From DAOVRL01 sp023128595 (GTDB lineage Bacteria > Planctomycetota > Phycisphaerae > Sedimentisphaerales > Anaerobacaceae): a stretch of DNA of 64,000 bases. Each line of letters opens with the position of its first letter. The stretch's first letter is position 1. The notes beneath the pieces were generated by a model. That model saw only the letters and a list, made by a program, of their open reading frames with translations. It searched no databases and had not been told where the DNA came from. Position numbers and translations under genes: made by a program. The stretch covers positions 1 to 64,000 of the forward strand of contig DAOVRL010000002.1 of NCBI GenBank assembly GCA_030628155.1, read 5' to 3'. Below, piece after piece: positions 1 to 8,929 of the stretch.

Positions 1-249
1 AATCAGGCATTTGAGGTGATTTTGCGCGAGCTGGACAGCTCACCTGTTCTGGCAACGAGATTGAGCCAGCCCGAAGGTGTTGAATTCGACCACATCAATT
101 TCGACAAGGGCAAAATCCAAATGGTTATCAGGGGGGATATTGTCACGGTCAAAATCCGCTTAGGCGCGTTTTCGCATACGATAGAAGTCAAAAAAAGCAA
201 ACCAAAAAAAGAGCGGGCCTATAAGCCGAGTTCTGTATTCCGCCGATAA
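1..249 (+). CDS. C-terminal fragment of an unrecognised protein (5' end outside window)
   Basis: The frame is open from the first base to a TAA at 247-249 and gives about 82 residues, with a beta-strand-like stretch (IQMVIRGDIVTVKIRLGAF) and a lysine-rich tail. No family is recognised. The last 39 bases lie antisense to the 3' end of the RNase P RNA gene, and the lysine run is encoded by the A-tract that forms the U-rich tail of that RNA on the other strand. The reading frame may therefore be real up to about residue 65 and end by chance inside rnpB. Confidence 0.35.
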   Translation, partial: NQAFEVILRELDSSPVLATRLSQPEGVEFDHINFDKGKIQMVIRGDIVTVKIRLGAFSHTIEVKKSKPKKERAYKPSSVFRR

Positions 250-814
250 CGACGGATGGCGACCATTTATCTTGACCAACTGTTGCCAGCTGGCTCTTTA
301 GCGACCTACCCGCCGGCAGAACGGTTAGCTTAACCGCTCAAACCCGGGCCAAGTAGCCGGCTGCTTGGTCTTGCAGGCGGTGGGGTTTACCCTGCCGGCG
401 CCGTCACCGACGCCGCGGTGCGCTCTTACCGCACCATTTCACCATTGCCTCCCGCACTCACTTTGTAAATTCAAGTCCCGAACGTGTCCTTTAGCTACTT
501 TTTGTACGGACGATGTTCATTTTCTTGTCTGCAAGCTCAAACTCACAAAGTGAGTGCGGGATCGGCTGTGTATTTTCTGTGGCACTTTCCCGAGGGTCGC
601 CCGGGCCCCATTTTGCAGAACACCGCAAAATGGGAACCGGCCCCTGGTGGCCGTTAGCCACCACCGTGCCCTGTCCTGCTCGGACTTTCCTCCCCGCACC
701 TATCTTGAGATGCCAACAAAATGCCGATATTGCCCTTTTTGGTGGCATTAAGCCTTATTCGTGGCTCAACGCTGGACTCTCAAAATGGGTGCGGGGCGAC
801 CGCCCGACCCACTC
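211..814 (-). ncRNA. rnpB: RNase P RNA, type A, unusually long (about 604 nt)
   Basis: This is the catalytic RNA of RNase P, which matures tRNA 5' ends. On the minus strand the conserved GAGGAAAGTCCG block is at about 684-695. The GGTAAGAGCGCACCGCG block and the 3' signature ACAGAACTCGGCTTAT (222-237) are also present. The 5' GAGTGGGTC (806-814) pairs over 9 bp, with G-U pairs, with the 3' GGCCCGCTC (211-219) to make P1. P3 is long. The region corresponding to P12 is replaced by a 16-bp stem enclosing an insert of nearly 100 nt, so the gene is about 200 nt longer than usual bacterial forms. A T-tract follows P1 on the minus strand and probably ends transcription. Confidence 0.95.
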
Positions 815-876
815 TATTCAATTGTCTGTTTGGTTATTACCAAGACTTTTGCAAAACTTCTCTTTACTTACGAATA

Positions 877-885
877 ATTATAGCA
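877..885 (-). promoter_or_regulatory. candidate extended -10 promoter for rnpB
   Basis: The minus strand reads TGCTATAAT, an extended -10 hexamer, between the nadB stop (910) and the mature 5' end of rnpB (814). The -35 region is poor (TGGAAA), as is usual for extended -10 promoters. It would give a leader of roughly 55 nt that must be processed off. Confidence 0.4.
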
Positions 886-909
886 GAAGTTTGCCGGATT
901 TTCCACTTC

Positions 910-2562
910 TTACGAAGTGATTTCGATGAGTTTCTTGAAATTCTCGTCGTCTGTGTCGGGGAAATCTCTTCTAAAATGCGTGCCGCGGCTTTCACATCGC
1001 TGTTGGGCGGCCTGTGCCATAAGCAGGCAAACGGCGAGCATATTCTGGCATTCCCAGCCTTCGGGTGAGTCAAAGACTTTGTCCATAACGTACCGTTGCC
1101 AGAAGCGGATTATTTCCTGGGCTTCGACAAGGGCTTTGTCGGTGCGGGTGATGCCCACGTTTCGCCACATAAGTGCTCGAAGTGAGTTTCTGACGTCGGA
1201 GGCGTCCAGGCGCGTGCGGTCTGAATGCGGTATCTGATATTTTATCAGGGGGTGCTTGATATGAGCAACACCTGCTTTTTTGTTCCTTGAGGCAGACTGT
1301 CCGGCTATTCTGCCGAACACGAGGCCTTCGAGCAGGGAATTGCTGCCGAGCCGATTCGCGCCGTGCAGACCCGTGGAGGCGACCTCGCCACAGGCGTAGA
1401 GGTTTTCTATGCTTGTCTTGGCCGAGATGTCGGTTTTGACACCGCCAATCATATAATGTGCGCTGGGCCGGACAGGGATCAGATCTTTGGTGATGTCTAT
1501 GTCGAAACTCTCGAGCAGCTCGTTGATAAAAGGAAATCTCTTTGCAAAGTATGACTTGTCAAAGTGCCGCACATCGAGATAAACATGCGTTGACTCAGTT
1601 TTTCTCATCTGGGAGAGAATGGCCCGACTGACGATGTCACGTGGCGCCAGCTCGCCGGATTCGTGGTATTCGGCCATAAACCGCCGACCCTTGCTGTCCA
1701 GCAGGAGCGCTCCCTCACCTCGCAGCGTTTCGGTAATGAGGGCGCGGGAAGCGCCTGCGATATAGAGCGTGGTCGGATGAAACTGCACGAACTCCAAATC
1801 CCGCAGCACGGTGCCGGCCCGATATGCCATAGCGATGCCGTCGCCGGTCGCCACTTCAGGGTTTGTGGTCTCGCGATAGAGTCTGCCTGCTCCGCCGGTC
1901 GCCAAAATAGTATTTGCCGCCCAGATAATCTGCGGGCCTCCCTGCCCATCGCAGCCGATTATTCCTGCGCACTTGTTATCGCTGTTTGTCAGCAGATCGA
2001 TAACATAGAAGTTCTCGACTATTCTGATGTTCCGATTTTGCCTGGCCTTCTTTATGAGTGTCTCCGCGATTGCCCGGCCGGTTTCGTCACCGTGAGCGTG
2101 GGCGACGCGAGCGTGAGAATGGCCGCCTTCAAACGTGATGGCGATATGCCCATCAGTCTTGTCGAACTCGGTGCCCCAACTGAGAAGCTGCACTATCAGT
2201 TCCGGCCCCTGGCGAACGACCAGGTCAACCACGCTTTGGTCACATATTCCACAGCCGGTCTTGAGCGTGTCGGCTATGTGTGATTCAAACGTATCCTTCC
2301 CGTCAAGTACCGAGGCGATGCCGCCCTGGGCTTTCCAGGTGTTACTGCTTTCGAGCGTGCCCTTGCAAACGACGATGACTTTGACGTGCTCAGCCGCCTC
2401 GATAGCGGCGCGCAGGCCGGCGATGCCCGCTCCCACCACCAGGCAATCGGTAAAGAGCTGGTTTGTAGAGACAGAGTCGATATTCACCAGATACCGTCTG
2501 GGCTCGCCGGATAGGGGCGTGTGCGTTGGAGGGTGTCCTTCATGTTCCGGCTGAGAATTCAT
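910..2562 (-). CDS. nadB: L-aspartate oxidase
   Basis: This flavoprotein oxidises L-aspartate to iminoaspartate, the first step of de novo NAD synthesis, and works with quinolinate synthase (not in the window). The N-terminal dinucleotide site VVGAGIAGLRAAIEAAE is followed by the NadB/succinate dehydrogenase flavin signature (GGIASVLDGKDTFESHIADT), substrate-site segments (HSHARVAHAHGDETG, QFHPTTL) and a C-terminal helical domain. Its length of 550 residues is normal. The frame extends upstream to a TTG at 2598, but the ATG at 2562 has AAGGAAGG about 9 nt ahead and is the better start. It is transcribed toward rnpB. Confidence 0.93.
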   Translation of the reverse strand: MNSQPEHEGHPPTHTPLSGEPRRYLVNIDSVSTNQLFTDCLVVGAGIAGLRAAIEAAEHVKVIVVCKGTLESSNTWKAQGGIASVLDGKDTFESHIADTLKTGCGICDQSVVDLVVRQGPELIVQLLSWGTEFDKTDGHIAITFEGGHSHARVAHAHGDETGRAIAETLIKKARQNRNIRIVENFYVIDLLTNSDNKCAGIIGCDGQGGPQIIWAANTILATGGAGRLYRETTNPEVATGDGIAMAYRAGTVLRDLEFVQFHPTTLYIAGASRALITETLRGEGALLLDSKGRRFMAEYHESGELAPRDIVSRAILSQMRKTESTHVYLDVRHFDKSYFAKRFPFINELLESFDIDITKDLIPVRPSAHYMIGGVKTDISAKTSIENLYACGEVASTGLHGANRLGSNSLLEGLVFGRIAGQSASRNKKAGVAHIKHPLIKYQIPHSDRTRLDASDVRNSLRALMWRNVGITRTDKALVEAQEIIRFWQRYVMDKVFDSPEGWECQNMLAVCLLMAQAAQQRCESRGTHFRRDFPDTDDENFKKLIEITS

Positions 2563-3239
2563 CGACTCGTTACCTTCCTTGAACGTGCTTTTTGTCAATT
2601 ACTGCCAAGAGTCTCAATGTCAATTAGCCCGGAACGGTCCTGGACCGGGCCTTTCGCATCATACCCCAACAGGAGACCTTTGAAAACAGCCAATTATGCG
2701 AATTCACAAGGATTTACACGGCTGGTCGGGAGCCGTGGCCGAACAGCCGTGTCGCTCAATTGATTGCCTTGGGCCTGTCGAGAGGGTATGGCTAATTCTT
2801 GGCTCATCCGAATAATGAATAAGTGAGATTGGCGTATCGTACGACCGACAAAAATCGTTCGGGGCCCCAGAGGCACAAATTTCCCCCCCTGCCCCCAATT
2901 TGAGCCTCTGCCCGAACGATTTTTCTCTTAACCATATTCGGCGGGTTAAGTTGTCTGATTCCGCCTGCACATGTTGGGGCGTAATTGTGGTGCACCTACG
3001 CATTAACCGGATGAACGAAAAATTCAACATATTGCCCCGTGAACGGTCACGAATTTCGAATGTTGAAGTCCGATGTGGCGGGATGGACTCCGTAATCAGT
3101 CTTGCGGTGGGGGGATGACTAATCTTGCAATGGTAGGGGCGAATCGGTACAATTGCCGATACATCTTGGGTATTCTTAGCTTTTACAGGGCGAATATAGA
3201 ACATCACCAAGACTGAGTGAGTAAACGAGCTTGTTAACG
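2563..3239. other. divergent intergenic region between nadB and the heme cluster
   Basis: No convincing gene is seen. The region must hold the promoters for nadB and for the heme operon. It contains a 9-bp stem (2716-2724 with 2744-2752) and a much larger hairpin (2850-2924) listed separately. A 204-codon minus-strand frame overlaps it but runs into the heme gene and has no family signature. Confidence 0.6.
2850..2924. repeat. large near-perfect hairpin, bidirectional-terminator-like
   Basis: AAAAATCGTTCGGG (2850-2863) is exactly complementary to CCCGAACGATTTTT (2911-2924). CAGAGGC (2868-2874) pairs with GCCTCTG (2904-2910) after a 4-nt one-sided bulge. The outer arms begin with A5 and end with T5, so either strand would give a G+C-rich stem followed by a U-run. 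It lies between divergent genes, where a terminator is not expected, so a small RNA or a palindromic repeat is also possible. Confidence 0.6.
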
Positions 3240-3788
3240 ATGAAAAACGATATATCGGGTATTGAGCGGAGGATTTTGAGCGTTCTTCAAGAAGGACTGC
3301 CGAGAAGCCGGAGTCCATATAGAGATATGGCCCGGCAGATAGGGATAGGCACCGAACAGTTGCTGTCGGTATTGGAGGACTGGAAGGAGCAGGGCAAGCT
3401 TCGACGAATAGGAGCGATAGTGAACCATTTCAAGGTGGGGCTGGGTGCCGGGGCTATGGTAGTCTGGCAGGTCGAATCTGAACGCACAAAGCAGGTAGGC
3501 GAGGTTCTGGCCGGGTTTGAGCAGGTCAGTCACGCTTATGAAAGGCGGGTTACTGAGAATTGGCCGTACAATCTCTACACTATGGTCCACGGCAAGAGTC
3601 CGGAGGAGGTCCGGGAGGTGGTCGAGCAGATGAGCCGGGCGTGCGGGATTACCGACTACCGCATATTAGTTACCCAAAGGGAGCTTAAAAAGGCTCCGCC
3701 GACCTACTTGAAAAGTAGGCAAGGATCGAGAGCGAAACCACCACCACCCCACCGGGTACGCAAAGAAGTAGCGAACGGGAAGGATTAG
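3240..3788 (+). CDS. ahbB: siroheme decarboxylase subunit (AhbA/AhbB, Lrp/AsnC-like)
   Basis: AhbA/AhbB proteins decarboxylate siroheme to 12,18-didecarboxysiroheme in the siroheme-dependent heme pathway. The 182-residue protein has an N-terminal winged-helix segment (about 8-60: IERRILSVLQEGLPRSRSPY, then RDMARQIGIG) and an AsnC-like alpha/beta domain with the family motif RRIGAIVNHFKVGLG and a YERR...WPYNLYTMVHG core. The ATG at 3240 is chosen over a TTG at 3231. Only one subunit is encoded here, so a second may lie elsewhere or this one may be a homodimer; AhbA versus AhbB cannot be decided by eye. The C-terminal 25 residues are basic and proline-rich and look unconserved. Confidence 0.8.
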   Translation: MKNDISGIERRILSVLQEGLPRSRSPYRDMARQIGIGTEQLLSVLEDWKEQGKLRRIGAIVNHFKVGLGAGAMVVWQVESERTKQVGEVLAGFEQVSHAYERRVTENWPYNLYTMVHGKSPEEVREVVEQMSRACGITDYRILVTQRELKKAPPTYLKSRQGSRAKPPPPHRVRKEVANGKD

Positions 3789-3848
3789 ATGCTATCGCCG
3801 ACATATATTACACAAGCCGATGCGCAAGATTAAGGGATAAGGGTAAAG

Positions 3849-4745
3849 ATGTTTGACCTGCCGATACGGGAAATAGTCATATTTGCATTTGTGGTAATGG
3901 TTTATCTGGCTGCGGCGATAGTCGGGATCTTGCAATTACTGGCCGGTGGTGAGAAATACAGGCGTTTTTTGTCGCCGCTTGTTTTGGTTGCGGTGGGGTT
4001 GGAGGCAGCGATACTGGTATTGCGGGCCATCGAGATACAGGCGATCCCGCTGACGGGGCTGTTCGAGTCGGTGATCCTTCTAACTATTGTATTCGGCTTG
4101 CTTTACGTCTTTTTCAGCATTGCAATTCGTCAGGTATGGTTCGGCTCGGTGATGGTATGGGTGATCCTGGCGCTAATCCTGATGGCCGGGACCGTCGCCA
4201 AACCGGCCTCGCCGTCGCATGAGGTGGCCGCCACGCCATGGGCGATCGCGCACGGTATTACAATGATCCTCGGTGGGGCATCGATAATGTTCGCCACGGC
4301 AAGTGCGATTCTTTATCTATTGGGCAGCTACAAGCTCAAGCACAAGAAGGTTCTGCAGGTCCTCGGCAAGGTGCCTAATATTGAGAAGCTCGAACAGATG
4401 AATCTACTGGGGCTCAAGGCTTGTTTTATCCTGCTGACATTTGGACTGGCCAGTGGAATCGTAATGGCAGCAGCAAACTCAACAACGCTTGGAATACCTG
4501 CTCATGCCTGGCTGGCAGACGCCAAGATCGTTCTTGTTATGGTTGTTTGGGCGCTATTAGGGACAATTCTGGCTTTGCGGCACGTGATCGCACTAAAAGG
4601 CAAGCAGGTGGCGTACGTGACCTTGCTTGTTTTCTTTTTGATTATGTTTGCGATAGTTGGAACCACGGTTTTTTGTGGAACAAAGCACAATTTTTCGTCC
4701 AGCGGCCTGCGGAATACTCAGCTAAGCGGATACGTACAGATATGA
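3849..4745 (+). CDS. HemX/CcsA-like cytochrome c assembly membrane protein
   Basis: This is a 298-residue integral membrane protein with about eight hydrophobic segments (for example residues 8-30, 40-58, 75-95, 98-115, 135-155, 195-215, 228-245 and 255-275). It fits the CcsA/CcmC/HemX family of heme-handling membrane proteins. Families of this kind are often encoded directly before hemA, as here, and are thought to influence glutamyl-tRNA reductase or heme delivery. Its stop overlaps the hemA start as ATGA (4742-4745), so translation is coupled. Confidence 0.8.
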   Translation: MFDLPIREIVIFAFVVMVYLAAAIVGILQLLAGGEKYRRFLSPLVLVAVGLEAAILVLRAIEIQAIPLTGLFESVILLTIVFGLLYVFFSIAIRQVWFGSVMVWVILALILMAGTVAKPASPSHEVAATPWAIAHGITMILGGASIMFATASAILYLLGSYKLKHKKVLQVLGKVPNIEKLEQMNLLGLKACFILLTFGLASGIVMAAANSTTLGIPAHAWLADAKIVLVMVVWALLGTILALRHVIALKGKQVAYVTLLVFFLIMFAIVGTTVFCGTKHNFSSSGLRNTQLSGYVQI

Positions 4746-6058
4746 AGATTGTAGTTTTAGGACTTAACCACAAGACTGCTCCGGTGGAGATTCGCGAGAA
4801 ACTGGCGTTTGGCGCCGTGGAGACGACCAGGGCACTTTGCGAGCTGAAAAGCAGGTTTTGCCGGGCGGAGTTTGTGCTGATATCGACGTGCAACCGTGTT
4901 GAGTTGTATTGTGCGGACAAACGTGCCGGAGGTGTCGATGCGGATGACCTGGCCAGGTTCATCTCGGAATTCCACAATGTTAAATTGGAGAAGTTTCAGG
5001 AGTTCCTGTACGCCTACAGCGATGAGGATGCGGTCAGGCACCTGCTGACGGTCGCATCGAGTCTGGACAGTATGGTGGTGGGCGAGGCACAGATAATCGG
5101 GCAGGTCAAGGAGAGCTACAAGCTTGCCTGTGCGGCAAAAAGCACAGGGAAGGTCTTAAATCGCCTCTTTCACTGTGCGTTTGCGACGAGTAAGAAGGTA
5201 TATACCACTACCTCGATCTCCAGCGGTCGGGTGAGCGTTGCCGGGGTTGCGGTCGAATTAGCCAGGCAGCTCTTTGCCGATATCTCATCTGCGAAGGTGG
5301 TCGTGATCGGGGCCGGGGAGATGGGCCAGTTGATCGTTCAACATCTTCTTGCGGTCGGGGCCGGGCATATAACGGTTGTCAACCGCTCTTGGGACCGCAG
5401 CCTGAAGGTGGCCGAGCAGTACGGCATTACGGCTCGAAAATGGGAGGAGCTGCACGAGCAGTTGATTGGCGCAAATATAGCTATAGCCTCGGCTTCCGTG
5501 CAGGATTACCTCTTCAAAAAAGATTCGTTCAAAGAGATAACGGACCGCCGAAGACAAGGGCCCCTGCTGATTATCGATATCGCCGTGCCGCGGAACTTCG
5601 AGCCGGCCGTAAATGAGTTGGAAGACCTCTACCTTTACAGCATCGACGACCTGGCCGAGGTGGTCGAGCAGAACCGCAAGGCCCGCGAGCGGGACATCGC
5701 CAGGGGTATGGAGATCGTCTTTGAGAATGTTGCAGGTTTTATGGACTGGTTCGGGGCCAAGGATATAGGGCCTCTTATAGGCCAAATGAAGGAAAAATTC
5801 GCGCAAATCGGCAAAAATGAGCTGGAGCGCTTCTTCGTCGGGGCCAGGGAGGAGGCATCCTGCAGGGACGTTATGGAGGCTATGGTCAACCGCGTTGTCA
5901 ATAAGCTGCTGCACTGCGTAATCAAGAACGTCAATGCCGTGGCTAAGGAAAACGGGCCGACAGAGGCCGCAAGGCTGGTTGACAGTATCGTACGCCAGGC
6001 GGAGGAAATATCGTCCGAATCGAGCAATAATAACAAAAAAGAAGATACACAGTCGTGA
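4742..6058 (+). CDS. hemA: glutamyl-tRNA reductase
   Basis: It makes glutamate-1-semialdehyde from glutamyl-tRNA(Glu) with NADPH, the entry step of tetrapyrrole synthesis. The 438-residue protein starts MKIVVLGLNHKTAPVEIREK and carries the catalytic cysteine at C50 in LISTCNRVELYC. It also has the MVVGEAQIIGQVK motif, the NADPH-binding VVIGAGEMGQL, and the C-terminal dimerisation region. The frame extends far upstream inside the preceding gene, but the ATG at 4742 matches the family N-terminus and overlaps the upstream stop. Its own TGA overlaps the GTG start of ahbD (6055-6058). Confidence 0.95.
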   Translation: MKIVVLGLNHKTAPVEIREKLAFGAVETTRALCELKSRFCRAEFVLISTCNRVELYCADKRAGGVDADDLARFISEFHNVKLEKFQEFLYAYSDEDAVRHLLTVASSLDSMVVGEAQIIGQVKESYKLACAAKSTGKVLNRLFHCAFATSKKVYTTTSISSGRVSVAGVAVELARQLFADISSAKVVVIGAGEMGQLIVQHLLAVGAGHITVVNRSWDRSLKVAEQYGITARKWEELHEQLIGANIAIASASVQDYLFKKDSFKEITDRRRQGPLLIIDIAVPRNFEPAVNELEDLYLYSIDDLAEVVEQNRKARERDIARGMEIVFENVAGFMDWFGAKDIGPLIGQMKEKFAQIGKNELERFFVGAREEASCRDVMEAMVNRVVNKLLHCVIKNVNAVAKENGPTEAARLVDSIVRQAEEISSESSNNNKKEDTQS

Positions 6059-7164
6059 AACAACCTCCACAGTCAAACCGCGTTCTAAGGCTCCTATTCT
6101 GGGAAACGACGATAAAGTGTAATCTGACCTGTGCGCACTGCAGGCGTTTGGAGTCCGATGAGGCCGCTATTAGAGACTTATCTACGGCACAGGGAATGGC
6201 CCTGATAGAGCAGTTGGCCGAATTAGGCGAAAATCAGCCTATGATGCCCGTATTAGTGTTCTCCGGGGGCGAGCCGCTGTGCCGCGGGGACCTGTTCGAG
6301 CTCATCGGCAAGGCGAAGACGGTTGGGATTACACCGGCCCTCGCAACCAACGGGACCCTGATAGACGCGGCGGTGGCCGAGCAGATCCGCGATACCGGTA
6401 TCGTAAGGGTTGCGGTGAGTCTGGACGGTGCGACCGCCGAGGTACATAACAAGTTGCGGCAGTTGGAAGGGTCCTTCGAGAGAGCGCTCGAAGGCGTCGG
6501 TCATCTTCGCGATAAGAAGGTGCCTTTCCAGGTAAATATCACGCTAACCAAGCATAATGCCGGGCAGTTGGAGCAAATCTACGAGCTTGCCAAGTCCCAA
6601 GGTGCAGCCGCTGTGCACATATTTATGCTTGTTCCGGTCGGCTGCGGGCAGGTTTTAGCGGAGACGGATATGCTCTCGCCACAGGAGTATGAGCAGATGA
6701 TGCTCCAGATATGCCGGCTGGACGGGCTGGGCGAAATGCAGGTCAAGGTAACCTGCGGTCCGCACTATGAGCGTGTTATCAGGCAGGAGGGCCTGTATCA
6801 GGCCCGCAAGGCCGCAGGGCATCCGGGCGGCCAGGTTCCGGGCAGGACCGGGCACGGCGGGCCATCGCGCGGATGCCTGGCGGGATTAGGGATCCTGTTC
6901 GTCGGCCATCAGGGGGATGTCTTTCCGTGTGGATACCTGCCTGTAAACTGCGGCAATGTCCTCGAAAAGAGGCTCACCGATATTTGGCAAACAAGTGAGG
7001 ACCTGGCGAAAATGCGTGATAGCGACAGCCTCGAGGGTAAGTGCGGTCTCTGCGGGTACAGGCAAGTCTGCGGCGGATGCCGGGCAAGGGCATACGCCGC
7101 AACGGGCAATTATATGGCCGAAGAGCCCTTCTGCGCGTACATTCCGCCTAATATCACGCATTAA
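6055..7164 (+). CDS. ahbD: radical SAM heme b synthase AhbD
   Basis: AhbD converts Fe-coproporphyrin III to heme b by radical chemistry in the siroheme-dependent pathway. The 369-residue protein opens with RLLFWETTIKCNLTCAHCR. C22, C26 and C29 form the CxxxCxxC site for the SAM-bound 4Fe-4S cluster, and the WETT lead-in resembles AhbD. SGGEPL and SLDGA motifs follow. The C-terminal cysteine-rich SPASM-like region (CGLCGYRQVCGGCRARAYA, then FCAYIP) would hold an auxiliary cluster. It starts with GTG overlapping the hemA stop. AhbC and other SPASM proteins are related, so the exact step is inferred from context. Confidence 0.78.
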   Translation: MKQPPQSNRVLRLLFWETTIKCNLTCAHCRRLESDEAAIRDLSTAQGMALIEQLAELGENQPMMPVLVFSGGEPLCRGDLFELIGKAKTVGITPALATNGTLIDAAVAEQIRDTGIVRVAVSLDGATAEVHNKLRQLEGSFERALEGVGHLRDKKVPFQVNITLTKHNAGQLEQIYELAKSQGAAAVHIFMLVPVGCGQVLAETDMLSPQEYEQMMLQICRLDGLGEMQVKVTCGPHYERVIRQEGLYQARKAAGHPGGQVPGRTGHGGPSRGCLAGLGILFVGHQGDVFPCGYLPVNCGNVLEKRLTDIWQTSEDLAKMRDSDSLEGKCGLCGYRQVCGGCRARAYAATGNYMAEEPFCAYIPPNITH

Positions 7165-7380
7165 TCGGATGAACGCTAATTTCTCCCCCAGATCTCACCC
7201 CCAACCCCATTTCTCGCCCAAAAATGACGTGCTCTTATTCTCATGTCTCCTGGTAGCCGGTGCTTGGCGTTTGCTCTGTTGATGATTTTGCAGCCTTGGC
7301 CTATGTGGTGGTTGTTGGTGCCGACCTTATTGATCGCAGGCGCACCTGGGATGTCGATCTCGCCGCCAGCGAGTTGGTCT

Positions 7381-8859
7381 TCAAATACTGGCTTCGAGCT
7401 GGGTGAGCACAGCTTTGGCTTTGGCGATTTTGTTGCCGGTCGGACCCTGCCAGTGAAGCTCTGCATTCTGCTTGAGGAGGCCTTTGATCTTTTTACAGGC
7501 CAAAAGTACGGTGGCGTGATTCTTGTTGCCCATAAATCTTCCCACTTCTGAGGAGGACATCTTTGTATGCTTTCGGGTCAGGTACATGCTGAAATGCCGG
7601 GCCAGGGCAACGGTTCTGCCTTTTTTGGATGAGTGAATAGTAGCAGGGGTAATTCCGAAATATGTAGCGACGGCGGATTCGATGTCGGATATGTGCACAA
7701 TGGGGTCCGTTCTGGCGAGGTGCTCGGCCAAGACAACTTTGGCCATCGCCAGGCTGATTTTCTGATTTTGCAGTGAGGCAAATGCAATCAGCTTCAGCAG
7801 AGCGCCTTCCAATTCGCGCACGTTAGTCCGCAGATTTTCGGCGATGTACTTAATTACGCTTTCAGGGAAGTGATTCGTTGATGTGCCGGCCTGCAACTTG
7901 CCGCCGAACGATCTTGCCGTCATAGTCACTGCGTATTGTCGGCAGATTTCGCAGCGAGTGTGGAAATCCGGGGTCTCGATCTTGACGACCATTCCCGATA
8001 CGAACCTGTTGACCAGTTTTTCCGAGAGCTGCCCTATCATTTTCGGGTGAGCGTCGGACGCCAGAACAACCTGTTTTCCCGCCAGATTGATTGTATTGAA
8101 GGTGTGCAGGAATTCCTCCTGGGTCGAGGGCTTGCTTGCCAGGAAGTGAATATCATCGATGGCCAACAAATCCGTTTGCCGCATTCGGCGTCTGAATGTC
8201 TCGAGCTTTTTGAGTTTCAAGGCCAGTATAAACTGATTGGCAAACTCCTCCGCTGAGAGATACATCCAGTTGGTTTGAGGGCGCTTTGCGGCAATTGCGT
8301 TGCAAATTCCCTGGAGCAGATGCGTCTTTCCGACGCCGTATCCGCCGTGAATAAAGAGTGGATTAAAAGGGCTTTTCTCCTCGTTTACGACGACTTTAGC
8401 GGCGTTGAAGGCCAGCTCGTTCGAGGAGCCGACAACGAAGGTGTCCAGATTGAGTTTGAGCTTCTTCCCAGAAGAGGGCTGCACTTTGCCTGTGCGGTCT
8501 CTGCGAAATCTGGAACGGTTGCGGGCTTTTTCGACCAGTTGAGCCTGTGAATCCAGTTGAGTTCTCCTCTGATGGCCGGAAAGCTCGGGGTCGATGGTAA
8601 TGTTAATCTTCGCGCAGGCGCCTGTAACCTCATTGACGGCCTGGCTGATTTCGTTGAGGAAATGGTTCTCAATCCAGCTCGCTATGAAAAGGTTTGGGAC
8701 GCCGACTTTGAGATATTCACCTGCAAGTGTGAGCTTAGTCGAATTCTTGAACCAGATTCGAAACTTCTGCGGCCCGACTTTCTCTGCCAGAGCTTCGTTA
8801 ATAGCACTAACCTGCGACCCCGCTATTCGGGCGGCCTCATCCGTGATCGTGCCCTGCAT
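7381..8859 (-). CDS. dnaA: chromosomal replication initiator protein DnaA
   Basis: DnaA binds DnaA boxes at oriC and opens the duplex. The 492-residue protein has the N-terminal DnaB-interaction domain (KVGPQKFRIWFKNSTKL), a variable linker, an AAA+ module with Walker A GGYGVGKTHLLQ and Walker B LLAIDDIHFL, and the C-terminal box-binding helix-turn-helix (RKHTKMSSSEVGRFM, then NKNHATVLLACKKI). The usual DHTTV of the recognition loop is NHATV here, so box specificity may differ slightly. The ATG at 8859 has AGGGGAGA about 7 nt upstream. Beyond the stop, 7165-7380 separates it from the convergent heme cluster and holds no recognised gene. Confidence 0.97.
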   Translation of the reverse strand: MQGTITDEAARIAGSQVSAINEALAEKVGPQKFRIWFKNSTKLTLAGEYLKVGVPNLFIASWIENHFLNEISQAVNEVTGACAKINITIDPELSGHQRRTQLDSQAQLVEKARNRSRFRRDRTGKVQPSSGKKLKLNLDTFVVGSSNELAFNAAKVVVNEEKSPFNPLFIHGGYGVGKTHLLQGICNAIAAKRPQTNWMYLSAEEFANQFILALKLKKLETFRRRMRQTDLLAIDDIHFLASKPSTQEEFLHTFNTINLAGKQVVLASDAHPKMIGQLSEKLVNRFVSGMVVKIETPDFHTRCEICRQYAVTMTARSFGGKLQAGTSTNHFPESVIKYIAENLRTNVRELEGALLKLIAFASLQNQKISLAMAKVVLAEHLARTDPIVHISDIESAVATYFGITPATIHSSKKGRTVALARHFSMYLTRKHTKMSSSEVGRFMGNKNHATVLLACKKIKGLLKQNAELHWQGPTGNKIAKAKAVLTQLEASI

Positions 8860-8929
8860 CGCTATTCTCCCCTGCTAAGGGTTCGTATTTTTAGGAGGTT
8901 CCGCTTTGCAATAGACAACAAAACGAGAA

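Noticed and set aside
2704..3318. 204-codon minus-strand frame
   Set aside because: Runs through the divergent promoter region and large hairpin into the siroheme decarboxylase gene; no ribosome-binding site or recognisable domain.
5285..6076. 263-codon frame antisense to hemA
   Set aside because: Shadow of the well-supported hemA coding sequence; hemA motifs and overlaps on both sides are decisive.
7176..7466. 96-codon minus-strand frame after dnaA
   Set aside because: Overlaps the dnaA 3' end in another frame and matches no family; too weak to list.
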